Below, in pieces: positions 15,284 to 23,717 of a stretch of DNA of 64,000 nt. Position 1 is the first letter of the stretch. The number at the start of each line of letters is the position of its first letter. Source of the DNA: Verrucomicrobiales bacterium (GTDB taxonomy: Bacteria > Verrucomicrobiota > Verrucomicrobiia > Limisphaerales > UBA11358); contig JAQTQB010000001.1 of NCBI GenBank assembly GCA_028712475.1, positions 1-64,000 of the forward strand, written 5' to 3'. The notes below the pieces were generated by a model that worked only from the letters and a program-made list of their open reading frames with translations, was not told where the DNA came from and ran no database searches. The position numbers and the translations under genes are program-made.

Positions 15284-18200
15284 TCACGGCTCAATCGGCA
15301 AATTTTTCATGCTGTTAAGCGCCTCTTCCATCGTCCCGGCAAGCCCGGTGCCAGAGACGTAGTTGGTCAGATCAATCTCATTTGGAAGCATCCGAATTGG
15401 TGGCGACTTGAGTGGTTCGAGGAAGATGCGCAATTCCACCCCGGATTGGCCACCGTTATTATCGCCTTCAGATCCGTCAAACTCAACCAGACGAACCACG
15501 CGCTGATGACCCGTGCGGACGCTCTGTGGAAATTTGGTCTCGACCCGGTGAAACGGCGGCATCGCAATCCAGCGACTGCCGGTGGAGCCAGTGCCAAGAT
15601 TCACATTCCACCGAACGGCATTGGTCACACCAGCGGATTCTGAATAGCCCCATCCGGCCAATGCCTGACGACGTCCGGCTTCGGGCATCTTGAGAAAGCT
15701 AGATTCAGAAAAAACTCGGTAACACGATAGACAGCAAAACGGAAGATCAATGCCTCCGGCTTTGCCGACCTTGAAATATGTGCTGAAGCCGGGGTCAACT
15801 GTGGGCACTCCGTTAGTCCAGCGAACAAACAAGAGGCTCGCCAAGTGGTCAGGAGGGATAAAGCACTTGAATCCCCAATCAAATTCGCCAGGTTCAGGGT
15901 GAGCGACATCAAACTGCACGGCTTCGAGAACAAGTCGGCTGTCGTCCGTCGAACCGGAAACGGCATCGGCTGATGTTTGCACCAGCTTGTAGCGGAGCTT
16001 CACGCCGCGCGGGTTCTCGGTGAAGCCGGTGATTTGCAGAATGCCCATGCCGCCTTCGCGGGTTTTGAAAAACCACAACGCGGATTGTTTTAGCGTCAGC
16101 AAATTCACCAACGGGCCGCCAGGACTGCTTGAATCCATTTGCATCGCGGAGTGGATGATTCCGCCCGGCTGTGGCGCTTTCGGCCACGTCTGATGCAGAT
16201 GTTCGGCCTCACGCGCTTTTCGTCCCCACTCGATCACCGCCACGTCATTCTGAACTTGTGCCGGGGTCAAGTCATCCCAGCTTTCCCAGTTCGTCGAATT
16301 GTTTCCGTGCGCGAAAGGGAATGCACCGTCAAAACCAATCACCTTGCCGTCGCCTGCGAACATCAAGTCCGCGCCACTTTCACGCAGCCATTGGATGTAG
16401 CGGAATGAACGTGAATCTTCAGGAATGTCCAGTGCTTGCCAATTCCGTTCGTCTTCACCCAGCGGCTCGGTAATGCTGGCTGGCGGAGTCAACAATTCGC
16501 CCGTGTCCAGATTCAGAAACAAGTTCGTTCCCATTTTCCGCTCTTGGAGCACCCGCTCTACCACCGGGCCGAAGGTGGGGATTTTGGCTTTCTTTTGCGC
16601 CGCCAGCCGGGCCGTCTGTTCTTTCGTCCGGGCGGCGGTTTCCTTCAAACTTTGCGTCAGTTCCGCCGTGCCGCTGAAGTGCGTGAACAATTTGTGCTGA
16701 CCGAATATCAGCAGGATTCCTATGCCGACAAAAATCAACACCGGCCAGAGATTTTGCCGTGAGAAGGAAAACAACCTTATCCGGTCGGCAGCATAGCCGC
16801 GTTCCTTGGCCCAGACGGTCGAGCAAAGAAAGCGCCGTTGCATCCGCAACATCGGCGGCAGACTGGCGAGAAAAAGCACGGCAATGAGCGAACCCACAAT
16901 CCAATTTCCGGGAGCGGAAGATGATTTGATGAGCAGGTAGTTTCCAACGGTCATCAGCATCATCCAGAAGCCCATCATTATCCCATAGAGAATGAACTCG
17001 CTGCGTTCCCCCTTGGTCATGTGCGCGGCAATCTCCCGCACTCCCGGCGATGCCAGCGGAGAAACAAACCATGAACATTTGCCAGTAGGAGACGACGTGA
17101 GGAGACTCTGAACTTTGTTTTCTTTGGCGTTGGGATTTTCAGTTTGAGACTCATCACCTCGTCTCCTACTGGACAAAACAGGCTCAGTCTCCCTTTCTTT
17201 GCGGACGCGGAAAAAATATTCAACTAAAACAATCAGGCAAAGCACGGGGAAAACTGATAAACAGAACTTCCATGCCACACTGCCTTTCTCATAGAAAACC
17301 AGCGAAAACACCATGGCGATAACCCAAAGTCGCCAACTCGTATCAATGATTCGGCTGAAACGTGTGGTCGGCAACGGCGTGTCAAATGGAACCAATTGAC
17401 GAAACCAGCCTTTCGGCTCTTTGGATTCAACTTTCCGCTTTCCGCTTTCCGCTTTTTCAGTTTGAGACTCGTCACCTTGTCTCCTACTGGAATCGGCAGG
17501 CGGACCGCCCGCGCCACCTTTGCTCACCGCGCGCCAGACGTTCAGCAAGAGAATTGATCCGATTCCTAAAACGATGGATAACTTCCATGTCCACGCAGCT
17601 TGAAATGCGGAACTGCGCCACACTCCAAGAAAAATGATGAGAAATGCAGTCAAAACAAGCCCTATTACTACACAGCGTATAAACCGCGGCTTGGTTTTAA
17701 TTGCATCAAGCGGCGCAAGGTTTTCAATTGGAGTTTTCCTCCACATTTGAACCAAGGCTGCTGTCACCAAAGTCGCAGCACCGACCGTGCTATCAATCAA
17801 ATTATGAAATGGAACCCAGCGACCGAACGTAATAAACGACCCCAGTAACATTGCGCCGTAAATAACGACCCAAATCTGTATGACACCGGTCCAATTGATT
17901 ACCCGTTTTCCATCGGAAACTCCGACAAGTATAATTCGACCAAACCGACCTTTGGGTGCTGAAGCATTGGCATTCTTTTGCCTTTCGCTTTCAGAATGAG
18001 ACTCGTCACCTCGTCTCCTACTGGAATCGGGCGTGGCCACAATCGTTTCCACCATCGTCTTCACTTCGCTGACTTGCTGGTAGCGGAGTTCGGGTTTCTT
18101 CTCCAACGCACGCAAAACAATTTCATCGAGCCGCACGTCAATTTGAACTTTTGTGGAGGGCGGCACGATGATTTTGCCGGGCAGTTCGCCGGTGAGCATC

Positions 18201-19135
18201 TGGTAAAACACCACGCCCAGCGCGTAAATGTCCGCCCGGTGATCCACCTCGCCCGGCGCGGTGATCTGCTCCGGCGACATGTATTGCGGCGTGCCCATGA
18301 CCTTGCCAGCGTCGGTCAATTCGCTGGTAGGGCGCGTCACTCCGTGCGCGCCGGCGTCCGTTGGCAACCCGCCGGCGGCGGGCAGAGGACTGCCCGCCCT
18401 ACCATCCGTCCCCACAATTTTTGCCAGGCCGAAATCCGCCACCTTCACGCGACCACGGCGGTCCAGCAGGATGTTTTCCGGCTTGATGTCGCGGTGGACG
18501 ATGCCCTGGTCGTGCGCGAATTGCAGCGCGTCGCAAATCTGCGGCACGATGGCCAGCGCCTCGCGCGGCGAAATTCTTCCGGCGTGGAGCAACTGGCGCA
18601 GGTTCACGCCGTCCACAAATTCCATGAGGAAAAAGTAAATCGGCGTAGCAGCCGACGTGAGCCGGCTCTGACTTGTCTGGGCGCTTGCGGATTCAGTTTG
18701 AGCGGACTCACGTCCGCTGCTACCGAATTCGTAGAGCGTCACAATCCCCGGATGATTCAGCTTCGCCAGCGCCTTGGCTTCGCGGGCGAAGCGCTCGGCG
18801 AACGCCGGATCGGCGCCGATGCCGGGCGGGAGAATTTTCAGCGCAACGATGCGATCAAGCTGCTTTTGCCGCGCCTTGTAAACCGCACCCATGCCGCCCT
18901 TGCCAATGAGTTCGAACAGTTCCAGTTGCGGAAACAGCGGGGCGAGTTCGGCGACGCTGGGCGGATTGAACGGCGGCTGTTTTGCATCCGTGACGGTGTC
19001 CGCCGCCGCGCCCAGCTTGAGCAGGCAGGCCGGGCAAAGTCCGGCCAGCGCACCGGTGGGGAGCGGCGTGCCGCATTGCGGACATTTGTTGGTTTCTGGC
19101 ATTGGCGGGTCAATTTTTACCGTGTCCATGCCCAC
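15284..19135 (-). CDS. large Ser/Thr protein kinase with membrane segments and repeat-derived inserts
   Basis: Hanks-type kinase of 1283 residues. An N-terminal zinc ribbon (CPQCGTPLP ... CPACLL, residues 18-40) precedes the kinase domain (about 70-360): GKGGMGAVYKA loop, ALKILPPG lysine, HRDIKPENILLD, DFGLAK, MSPEQ. Residues 400-820 hold several membrane helices; the C-terminal 450 residues are soluble and unrecognised. Five segments are repeat-encoded: about 138-163 (between strands beta4 and beta5), 245-270 (activation loop, after DFGLAKIVG), 371-379, 550-557 and 656-683. It pairs with the ECF sigma gene downstream and may regulate it. A second start codon two residues in (19129) is equally possible. 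Confidence 0.88.
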   Translation of the reverse strand: MGMDTVKIDPPMPETNKCPQCGTPLPTGALAGLCPACLLKLGAAADTVTDAKQPPFNPPSVAELAPLFPQLELFELIGKGGMGAVYKARQKQLDRIVALKILPPGIGADPAFAERFAREAKALAKLNHPGIVTLYEFGSSGRESAQTESASAQTSQSRLTSAATPIYFFLMEFVDGVNLRQLLHAGRISPREALAIVPQICDALQFAHDQGIVHRDIKPENILLDRRGRVKVADFGLAKIVGTDGRAGSPLPAAGGLPTDAGAHGVTRPTSELTDAGKVMGTPQYMSPEQITAPGEVDHRADIYALGVVFYQMLTGELPGKIIVPPSTKVQIDVRLDEIVLRALEKKPELRYQQVSEVKTMVETIVATPDSSRRRGDESHSESERQKNANASAPKGRFGRIILVGVSDGKRVINWTGVIQIWVVIYGAMLLGSFITFGRWVPFHNLIDSTVGAATLVTAALVQMWRKTPIENLAPLDAIKTKPRFIRCVVIGLVLTAFLIIFLGVWRSSAFQAAWTWKLSIVLGIGSILLLNVWRAVSKGGAGGPPADSSRRQGDESQTEKAESGKRKVESKEPKGWFRQLVPFDTPLPTTRFSRIIDTSWRLWVIAMVFSLVFYEKGSVAWKFCLSVFPVLCLIVLVEYFFRVRKERETEPVLSSRRRGDESQTENPNAKENKVQSLLTSSPTGKCSWFVSPLASPGVREIAAHMTKGERSEFILYGIMMGFWMMLMTVGNYLLIKSSSAPGNWIVGSLIAVLFLASLPPMLRMQRRFLCSTVWAKERGYAADRIRLFSFSRQNLWPVLIFVGIGILLIFGQHKLFTHFSGTAELTQSLKETAARTKEQTARLAAQKKAKIPTFGPVVERVLQERKMGTNLFLNLDTGELLTPPASITEPLGEDERNWQALDIPEDSRSFRYIQWLRESGADLMFAGDGKVIGFDGAFPFAHGNNSTNWESWDDLTPAQVQNDVAVIEWGRKAREAEHLHQTWPKAPQPGGIIHSAMQMDSSSPGGPLVNLLTLKQSALWFFKTREGGMGILQITGFTENPRGVKLRYKLVQTSADAVSGSTDDSRLVLEAVQFDVAHPEPGEFDWGFKCFIPPDHLASLLFVRWTNGVPTVDPGFSTYFKVGKAGGIDLPFCCLSCYRVFSESSFLKMPEAGRRQALAGWGYSESAGVTNAVRWNVNLGTGSTGSRWIAMPPFHRVETKFPQSVRTGHQRVVRLVEFDGSEGDNNGGQSGVELRIFLEPLKSPPIRMLPNEIDLTNYVSGTGLAGTMEEALNSMKNLPIEP
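17085..17169. repeat. family A palindrome inside the kinase gene
   Basis: GTAGGAGACGACGTGAGGAG left arm, TCATCACCTCGTCTCCTAC right arm, 37-base loop. It encodes the LSSRRRGDESQTE...LLTSSPT segment (about residues 656-683) in a soluble loop between membrane helices. Confidence 0.92.
17464..17487. repeat. half copy of family A inside the kinase gene
   Basis: Only the right arm GAGACTCGTCACCTTGTCTC plus CTAC is present, preceded by a CTTTCCGCTTTCCGC tract typical of the family loop. It encodes SSRRQGDESQTEK. The left arm is missing, so this is a truncated or decayed copy. Confidence 0.85.
17998..18021. repeat. half copy of family A inside the kinase gene
   Basis: Right arm only: GAGACTCGTCACCTCGTCTC plus CTAC, encoding DSSRRRGDESHSE just after the kinase domain. 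The adjoining TTTCGCTTTCAGAA resembles loop sequence of full copies. Confidence 0.85.
18326..18403. repeat. GGTAGGGCG...CGCCCTACC palindrome in the kinase activation loop
   Basis: A 78-base element (26 codons exactly) with outer ends GGTAGGGCG and CCGCCCTACC and an inner GCCGGCGGCGGGC hairpin. It encodes the segment GRAGSPLPAAGGLP ... GVTRPT between the DFG motif and the conserved GTPQYMSPEQ. Different family from the GTAGSAG palindromes. Confidence 0.88.
18645..18723. repeat. family A palindrome in the kinase N-lobe
   Basis: GTAGCAGCCGACGTGAGCCG left arm, GGACTCACGTCCGCTGCTAC right arm. It encodes SSGRESAQTESASA...RLTSAATP between the VTLYEFG strand and the YFFLMEFVDG strand of the kinase small lobe. 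Confidence 0.93.
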
Positions 19136-19175
19136 TTCAGAAGCAAAACCGGCGGAATGTTACGAAGAATTTTGG

Positions 19176-19274
19176 GGAAACATCGAACATCCAACATTGA
19201 ACTCCCAACATCCATTCGGGCGGGCGCGTCAACCGATGTTCGATGTTGGTTGGTGAGTGTTGGATGTTTCCCCC
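19176..19274. repeat. CATCCAACAT-type palindrome
   Basis: Left GGGAAACATCGAACATCCAA and right TTGGTGAGTGTTGGATGTTT with CCCC at the end, enclosing an ATTCGGGCGGGCGCG loop. It lies between ubiA and the kinase gene. Related copies flank the four-helix-bundle gene at 20213 and lie at 39586-39685. Confidence 0.85.
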
Positions 19275-19280
19275 TGCCTT

Positions 19281-20177
19281 TCACCGCAGCCGGAACCCGC
19301 CTTGAAAAATCACTTCCGCCGCCACGACGACGAGGAACACGGCACCAACGAGCGCGTTCAGCCGGAAGAAGGCGAGGTTGATCCAGTTCAAGCTGCGGCG
19401 GCGCGCGATCCAGTGTTCCATCACCAGACAGCCGACGATGATTGCCCAGCCGATGAGATACGCGATGCGGAACTGGCAGAGCATTCCGAACGCGAACAGC
19501 AAGCCGCACATGACCATGTGCGCGAGGAACGCCGCGCCCAGCGCGTTCTGCGGCCCCCACGCCACGACGAGCGAGCGCAGCCCTTGCGACTTGTCGAACT
19601 CGTAATCTTGCAGCGCGTAAATGATGTCGAAGCCCACGAGCCATAGGACGACGGCGAGCGCGAGCGTGGTCATTTGCAGAATTTCCCAGCCGGAAACATC
19701 CGCGCCCTTCACCGCCAGCCATGCGCCGACCGGCGCGAGCGCGAGCGCAACGCCGAGAAAAACGTGCGTGTAATCCGTGAATCGTTTCGTGAGCGAATAA
19801 AAACAAACCATCACCAGCGCGACGGGTGAAAGATAAAAGCAGAGCGGATTCAAAAAATAACTGGCAGCAATCAATCCTGCCGCCGACAAAGCGCAAAGTG
19901 CAATTGCGTTGAACAAAGAAATTGTTCCGGCTGGCAAATGTCGGCTGGCCGTGCGTGGATTCAGCGCGTCGAACTTGCGGTCAACGATGCGGTTGAAAGC
20001 CATCGCGCACGTCCGCGCGCAGACCATCGCCGCGAGGATCAGTCCAAACGTCCGCCAGCCCGGCCAGCCGCGATTGTCACGCGCGGCCACAAGCATCGCC
20101 GCCAGCGCGAACGGCAGCGCGAAGACCGTGTGCGAGAAGCGCACGAACGAAGCGAATTTTTTAATTTGAGAAAACAT
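19281..20177 (-). CDS. UbiA-family prenyltransferase (menaquinone, MqnP-like)
   Basis: Integral membrane aromatic prenyltransferase of 298 residues with about eight helices. The first Asp-rich motif is CARTCAMAFNRIVDRKFDA (N-x-x-x-D-x-x-x-D), followed by NPRTASRHLP; the second is DIIYALQDYEFDKSQGL. These bind the Mg-prenyl diphosphate. Together with mqnA, mqnE and ubiX in the same window, prenylation of the naphthoate intermediate of the futalosine pathway is the likely role. The ATG at 20177 (FSQIKKFASFVRFSHTVFAL) is preferred; an ATG seven codons upstream would add residues from a repeat arm. Confidence 0.9.
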   Translation of the reverse strand: MFSQIKKFASFVRFSHTVFALPFALAAMLVAARDNRGWPGWRTFGLILAAMVCARTCAMAFNRIVDRKFDALNPRTASRHLPAGTISLFNAIALCALSAAGLIAASYFLNPLCFYLSPVALVMVCFYSLTKRFTDYTHVFLGVALALAPVGAWLAVKGADVSGWEILQMTTLALAVVLWLVGFDIIYALQDYEFDKSQGLRSLVVAWGPQNALGAAFLAHMVMCGLLFAFGMLCQFRIAYLIGWAIIVGCLVMEHWIARRRSLNWINLAFFRLNALVGAVFLVVVAAEVIFQGGFRLR

Positions 20178-20715
20178 CGAACATCCAACATCGAACACTC
20201 AACATCCAATGGTTAGCCGGCTTCGCCGGAAGGGCAACGCGGTGCGGTGGCGGGAGTGCGTTTTTCCACCAGGGCATTTTTCTTCGCGGTCTGGACGCTG
20301 GCAAAGAAAATGCGGATTAACTCTTCCGACTCACCCAATATAAAAATCAGGGAAACGTTTTCGTTCACCCATCCTTTATGCTTGATGAGCCGTGCCCAGC
20401 GGCGGGTTTCGCGCAATTCCTTGAGACAAATCTTGAGTTTGTGGATGAAATCATCGCGTGATTCGGCATCTTCCGCTTCACCATGATTTGGAAAAGGAGA
20501 GGTGCCGGAACGCAGAATCTGCCCGGAGACGTGGTTTCCTGCGCGTGAATTTGGCAGATTTTCCGAAAGGTCAATCACCGCCGAGGCAAATTCCAGCAAC
20601 CGTTCTTCGAGATCAAACTTGCGATTGTTTTTTGAGCCATCATTAAACTCCAAAACGCCCGATGCCGAACCCTTGGGCATTGGATGTTGGATGTTGGATG
20701 TTGGATGTTTCTTCA
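20171..20715 (-). mobile_element. second palindrome-bounded cassette with a four-helix-bundle gene
   Basis: AAAACATCGAACATCCAACA ... CATCCAATGG at 20171-20212 and CATTGGATGTTGGATGTTGG ... ATGTTTC at 20679-20712 are inverted copies of the CATCCAACAT repeat. The only gene between the arms is the second four-helix-bundle gene. The cassette sits between ubiX and ubiA, starting directly after the ubiX stop and overlapping the ubiA start by a few bases. Its arrangement copies that of 5975-6455 with another repeat family. Mobility is inferred. Confidence 0.5.
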
Positions 20716-20716
20716 T
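20213..20716 (-). CDS. four-helix-bundle protein (IVP/S23 family), second copy
   Basis: Helical protein of up to 167 residues. The family pattern is seen as FDLEERLLEFASAVIDLSEN, then GNHVSGQILRSGTSPFPNHG (the R-x-G-x-S hallmark), DFIHKLKICLKELRETRRWA and a C-terminal helix LGESEELIRIFFASV. It is a different subgroup from the copy at 6023. Starting at the ATG at 20716, which follows the ubiX TAA without a gap, the first 12 residues (KKHPTSNIQHP) come from the repeat arm; the ATG at 20680 would exclude them. A four-helix-bundle function is unknown. Confidence 0.82.
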   Translation of the reverse strand: MKKHPTSNIQHPMPKGSASGVLEFNDGSKNNRKFDLEERLLEFASAVIDLSENLPNSRAGNHVSGQILRSGTSPFPNHGEAEDAESRDDFIHKLKICLKELRETRRWARLIKHKGWVNENVSLIFILGESEELIRIFFASVQTAKKNALVEKRTPATAPRCPSGEAG

Positions 20717-21274
20717 TTACTCCTTTTCCTCCGCCCAGCGCGGCGCGAGTTTATTTGGAATACCGATATGATCGAGCACACGAGCCACGACGGTGTCCAC
20801 GATTTGAACCACCGTTTCGGCGCCAGAATAAAAACTGGGGTTCGCCGGCATGATGATCGCGCCCGCCAACAAAAGTAATTCCATGTTCTTGACGTGAATC
20901 AGACTCAACGGTGTTTCTCGTGGAACCAAAATCAATTTACGTTTTTCCTTCAACGTCACGTCCGCCGCGCGCAGGAGAACGTCCTCGCTGTAACCGTGGG
21001 CGATGCGGCCCATCGTGCCCATGGTGCAGGGGATGACGACCATCGCGTCCGGCGGATTCGAGCCGCTGGCGAAGGGCGCGTTCATGCTTTTGACATTGTG
21101 CATTTGCGCGCCCGCCGGAAGCTTCAGGCCGTCCGGCAATTCCACCGCGATGACCTGTTGCGCGTAATTGCTCAACACGACGTGGATTTCGTGCTCCTGC
21201 GGATCCAGATTATCCAGCAACCGCTGCGCATAAAGCGCGCCGGTGGCCCCGGTGATGGCAACGAGAATTTTCAA
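20717..21274 (-). CDS. ubiX: UbiX-type flavin prenyltransferase
   Basis: Makes prenylated FMN from FMN and dimethylallyl phosphate, the cofactor for UbiD-type decarboxylases such as MqnL of the futalosine route. Family motifs are ILVAITGATGALYAQRLLD at the start, VVLSNYAQQVI, the FMN-site VVIPCTMGTMGRIAHGYSED, LLRAADVTLKEKRKLILVPR with ETPLSLIHVKNM, and GAIIMPANPSFYSG. At 185 residues it is of normal length. The only start fitting the family N-terminus is TTG at 21274. A UbiD partner is not in the window. Confidence 0.92.
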   Translation of the reverse strand: MKILVAITGATGALYAQRLLDNLDPQEHEIHVVLSNYAQQVIAVELPDGLKLPAGAQMHNVKSMNAPFASGSNPPDAMVVIPCTMGTMGRIAHGYSEDVLLRAADVTLKEKRKLILVPRETPLSLIHVKNMELLLLAGAIIMPANPSFYSGAETVVQIVDTVVARVLDHIGIPNKLAPRWAEEKE

Positions 21275-21333
21275 TCTTGCAAATAATGAAGCTGCGATGC
21301 ACTTGCGGCAAGCACAACAAAAACTCCGGCTTC

Positions 21334-21402
21334 AGATTTGCGATATACGATTGACGTGCCTCACGCCATCCGTGCGTAAATCGGATATCGTAAATCGCAA
21401 AT
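21334..21402. repeat. palindrome with GATTTGCGATA arms
   Basis: AGATTTGCGATATACGATTG on the left and CGGATATCGTAAATCGCAAA on the right form an imperfect inverted repeat in the divergent gap between ubiX and the amidase gene. It might be a dispersed repeat or a divergent operator; the other gaps show the former. Confidence 0.6.
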
Positions 21403-21448
21403 GAAGGAAACAGCTTGAGTCCGCTTTCCCGTTCCGCACAATTGCCGC

Positions 21449-22651
21449 GTGTTCAAACCTGCGGGAATCATTTTTCTGGGCGCGCTGATTTTTCTGGCGG
21501 GCTGCGCCACCACGCCGACGATGCCGGATGAAACCATTTCATCGCCGGCCCCGGATCAAGCGGCGGCGGCATTGAACTGGGTTGACCCCAACGCCGCGCC
21601 CAAACCGCGCCCGCAGCAATTTCCCAAAACGAATCCACCCGCCGCCATCAGCTCGAACCGCGCGCCGGTGACGATTCCAAAGCCTGCGCCCGCTCCGGTG
21701 ATGACCTGGACTTCGCTCAACCGCTGGGCGGCGGAACACAAACTCGGCGCGCCGCAGTTTTTGTCCAGCACGCCGGTGGCAACTTACTCAATCAGCTCAA
21801 GCAATGGCGTGATGATTCTGGCGCTCGGCAGCCACGAGGCGACGTGGAACGGGCTTGAGATCCTTCTCGGTTTCGAGCCGCAGCTCATTGACGGCCAGAT
21901 TTTTCTGCACGGGCTCGATCTGCAAAAAAACCTTGAACCGCTGCTGTGTCCGCCGCCGCTGACGTTCGGGACAAACCGCGTCATCGTGGTTGACCCCGGC
22001 CACGGCGGGTCAAACACCGGCACGCACAGCGTCCTGGACGGCCGCTTTGAAAAGGAATTCACGCTCGACTGGGCGCTGCGGCTCGTGCCGCTGCTCGAAA
22101 CCAACGGCTGGCAGGTATTCCTCACGCGCACCAACGACACGGACAGCGCGCTTTCCAACCGCGTCGCCTTTGCCGGGGCGCATCACGCGGATGTGTTCAT
22201 CAGCCTGCATTTCAATTCCGCCGCGCCCGACACCAGGCAGGCCGGGCTGGAAACGTATTCCCTCACGCCGGCGGGAATGCCTTCCACCTTGACGCGCGGC
22301 TACGACGACACCTGGGCGCAAAGTTTTCCAAACAATAATTTTGACGCGCAAAACTTGCAGCTCGCCGTGCGCCTTCACGGTGCGCTGCTCCACGCAACCG
22401 GCGAGGAGGATCGCGGCGTGCGCCATGCCCGTTTCATCGGCGTGCTGCGCGGACAAAGGCGGTCGGCCATTTTGCTTGAAGCCGGCTATCTGTCAAATCC
22501 GCACGAAGCGAGACGGATTGAAGACCCGGAGTTCCGGCAGAAACTCGCCGAGGCCGTGGCCGCCGCATTGCGCTTGAAGTCAGAAATCAGAAGCCCGAAG
22601 CCGGAAACCACCGTGCCTGCGGAGGATACAAACCAACTTTCCACGCCGTGA
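21449..22651 (+). CDS. N-acetylmuramoyl-L-alanine amidase (Amidase_3), lipoprotein
   Basis: Zinc amidase that cleaves peptide stems from murein. The signal IIFLGALIFLAGC has lipobox LAGC near residue 19, so it is probably lipid-anchored and faces the periplasm. A proline-rich linker (about 50-85) and an LppM-like or LysM-less middle domain precede the Amidase_3 domain (about 175-375): VIVVDPGHGG (Zn His), GRFEKEFTLDW (Zn Glu), VFISLHFNS (Zn His) and ILLEAGYLSNPHEA (catalytic Glu). The tail (RSPKPETTV) is repeat-derived. Start is GTG. Its stop overlaps the start of the epimerase gene by four bases. Confidence 0.9.
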   Translation: MFKPAGIIFLGALIFLAGCATTPTMPDETISSPAPDQAAAALNWVDPNAAPKPRPQQFPKTNPPAAISSNRAPVTIPKPAPAPVMTWTSLNRWAAEHKLGAPQFLSSTPVATYSISSSNGVMILALGSHEATWNGLEILLGFEPQLIDGQIFLHGLDLQKNLEPLLCPPPLTFGTNRVIVVDPGHGGSNTGTHSVLDGRFEKEFTLDWALRLVPLLETNGWQVFLTRTNDTDSALSNRVAFAGAHHADVFISLHFNSAAPDTRQAGLETYSLTPAGMPSTLTRGYDDTWAQSFPNNNFDAQNLQLAVRLHGALLHATGEEDRGVRHARFIGVLRGQRRSAILLEAGYLSNPHEARRIEDPEFRQKLAEAVAAALRLKSEIRSPKPETTVPAEDTNQLSTP

Positions 22652-23655
22652 ACCCGCTACTCACCACTCGTCACTCGCCTGCCGCGCCGAAACGAAACAA
22701 AGGCGGGTCGCACATCCTCGTCACGGGAGGCGCTGGTTTCATCGGCTCGCATCTGGTCGAGCGGTTATTGAATGACGGCAAAAGCATTGTCGTAGTTGAC
22801 GATTTCTCAACAGGCAGCCCGGAGAACTTAGGCGCGGTGAAATCGAATCCGCGCCTGCGGATCATCCAGTCGAAGATTTGCGATTGCGCGGAACTGCCGG
22901 AACTCGCGGCGCGGGCGGAATTTATTTTCCACCTCGCCGCGACCGTCGGCGTTGATCTGGTCGTGAAATCGGCGCTGCACGTTCTCGAGGCCAGCTTCAA
23001 TGAGACGCAGATCTTGCTGCGCGCCGCCGCGAAAAATTCCACGCCGCTGCTGCTGACTTCCACCTCGGAAGTTTATGGCAAGAGCGCCAAGCTGGAGTTC
23101 AGCGAGGACGACGACCTGCTCATCGGGCCGCCCGGACAATCGCGCTGGAGCTATGCGTGCTCGAAGCTCACGGACGAATTTCTCGCGCTCGCCTACGCGC
23201 GCGAAAAACATCTGCCCGTCACCATCGCGCGGCTGTTCAACACCGTCGGCCCGCGCCAGACCGGACGCTACGGCATGGTGCTGCCGCGTTTCATCGCGTC
23301 GGCCAGGAGCGGCGAACCGCTGCGCGTTTTCGGCGACGGCAAGCAATCACGCTGCTTTGGTTTTGTCCACGACGTGGTGGAAGCGCTGGTCCGTTTGCGG
23401 CAATGCGAAAAGGCGCGCGGCGAAATTTTCAACATCGGCGGCACGGAGGAAGTTTCCATGCTCGAACTCGCACAGCTCGTGGTGAAAACGCTCGGCTCGA
23501 AATCAAAGATTGAGCTGATTCCCTACGACCAGGCGTATGCGCCAGGCTTTGATGACATGCGCCGCCGCAAACCGCTCGTGGAAAAACTGGAACGCTTCGT
23601 GAAGTTCAAACCGCAGACGCCGCTGCGCGAAATCATCCGGCTGACGGCGGGGTGA
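22648..23655 (+). CDS. NAD-dependent epimerase/dehydratase (SDR)
   Basis: Extended short-chain dehydrogenase acting on NDP-sugars, 335 residues. The NAD site is ILVTGGAGFIGSHLVERLL (about 23-41), and DDFSTGSPENL follows. The catalytic pattern is TSTSEVYGKS with SYACSKLTDEF (Y-x-x-x-K), and later GPRQTGRYGMVLPRF and RCFGFVHDVVEALVRL. It resembles UDP-glucuronate decarboxylase and UDP-glucose 4-epimerase branches; the exact product is not clear. The GTG start overlaps the amidase stop (GTGA). Its final 90 bases are repeated 780 bases downstream beyond a RAYT element. Confidence 0.87.
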   Translation: MNPLLTTRHSPAAPKRNKGGSHILVTGGAGFIGSHLVERLLNDGKSIVVVDDFSTGSPENLGAVKSNPRLRIIQSKICDCAELPELAARAEFIFHLAATVGVDLVVKSALHVLEASFNETQILLRAAAKNSTPLLLTSTSEVYGKSAKLEFSEDDDLLIGPPGQSRWSYACSKLTDEFLALAYAREKHLPVTIARLFNTVGPRQTGRYGMVLPRFIASARSGEPLRVFGDGKQSRCFGFVHDVVEALVRLRQCEKARGEIFNIGGTEEVSMLELAQLVVKTLGSKSKIELIPYDQAYAPGFDDMRRRKPLVEKLERFVKFKPQTPLREIIRLTAG

Positions 23656-23717
23656 GACGTCGCGCGAAGGCCGCGAAACGAGCGAAAGGATTTCGCCTTG
23701 GCAGTCGCGAAGCGACG

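Noticed and set aside
19176-20715. CATCCAACAT repeats considered as a CRISPR array
   Set aside because: Units are irregular, without spacers of equal length, and arranged as inverted arms.
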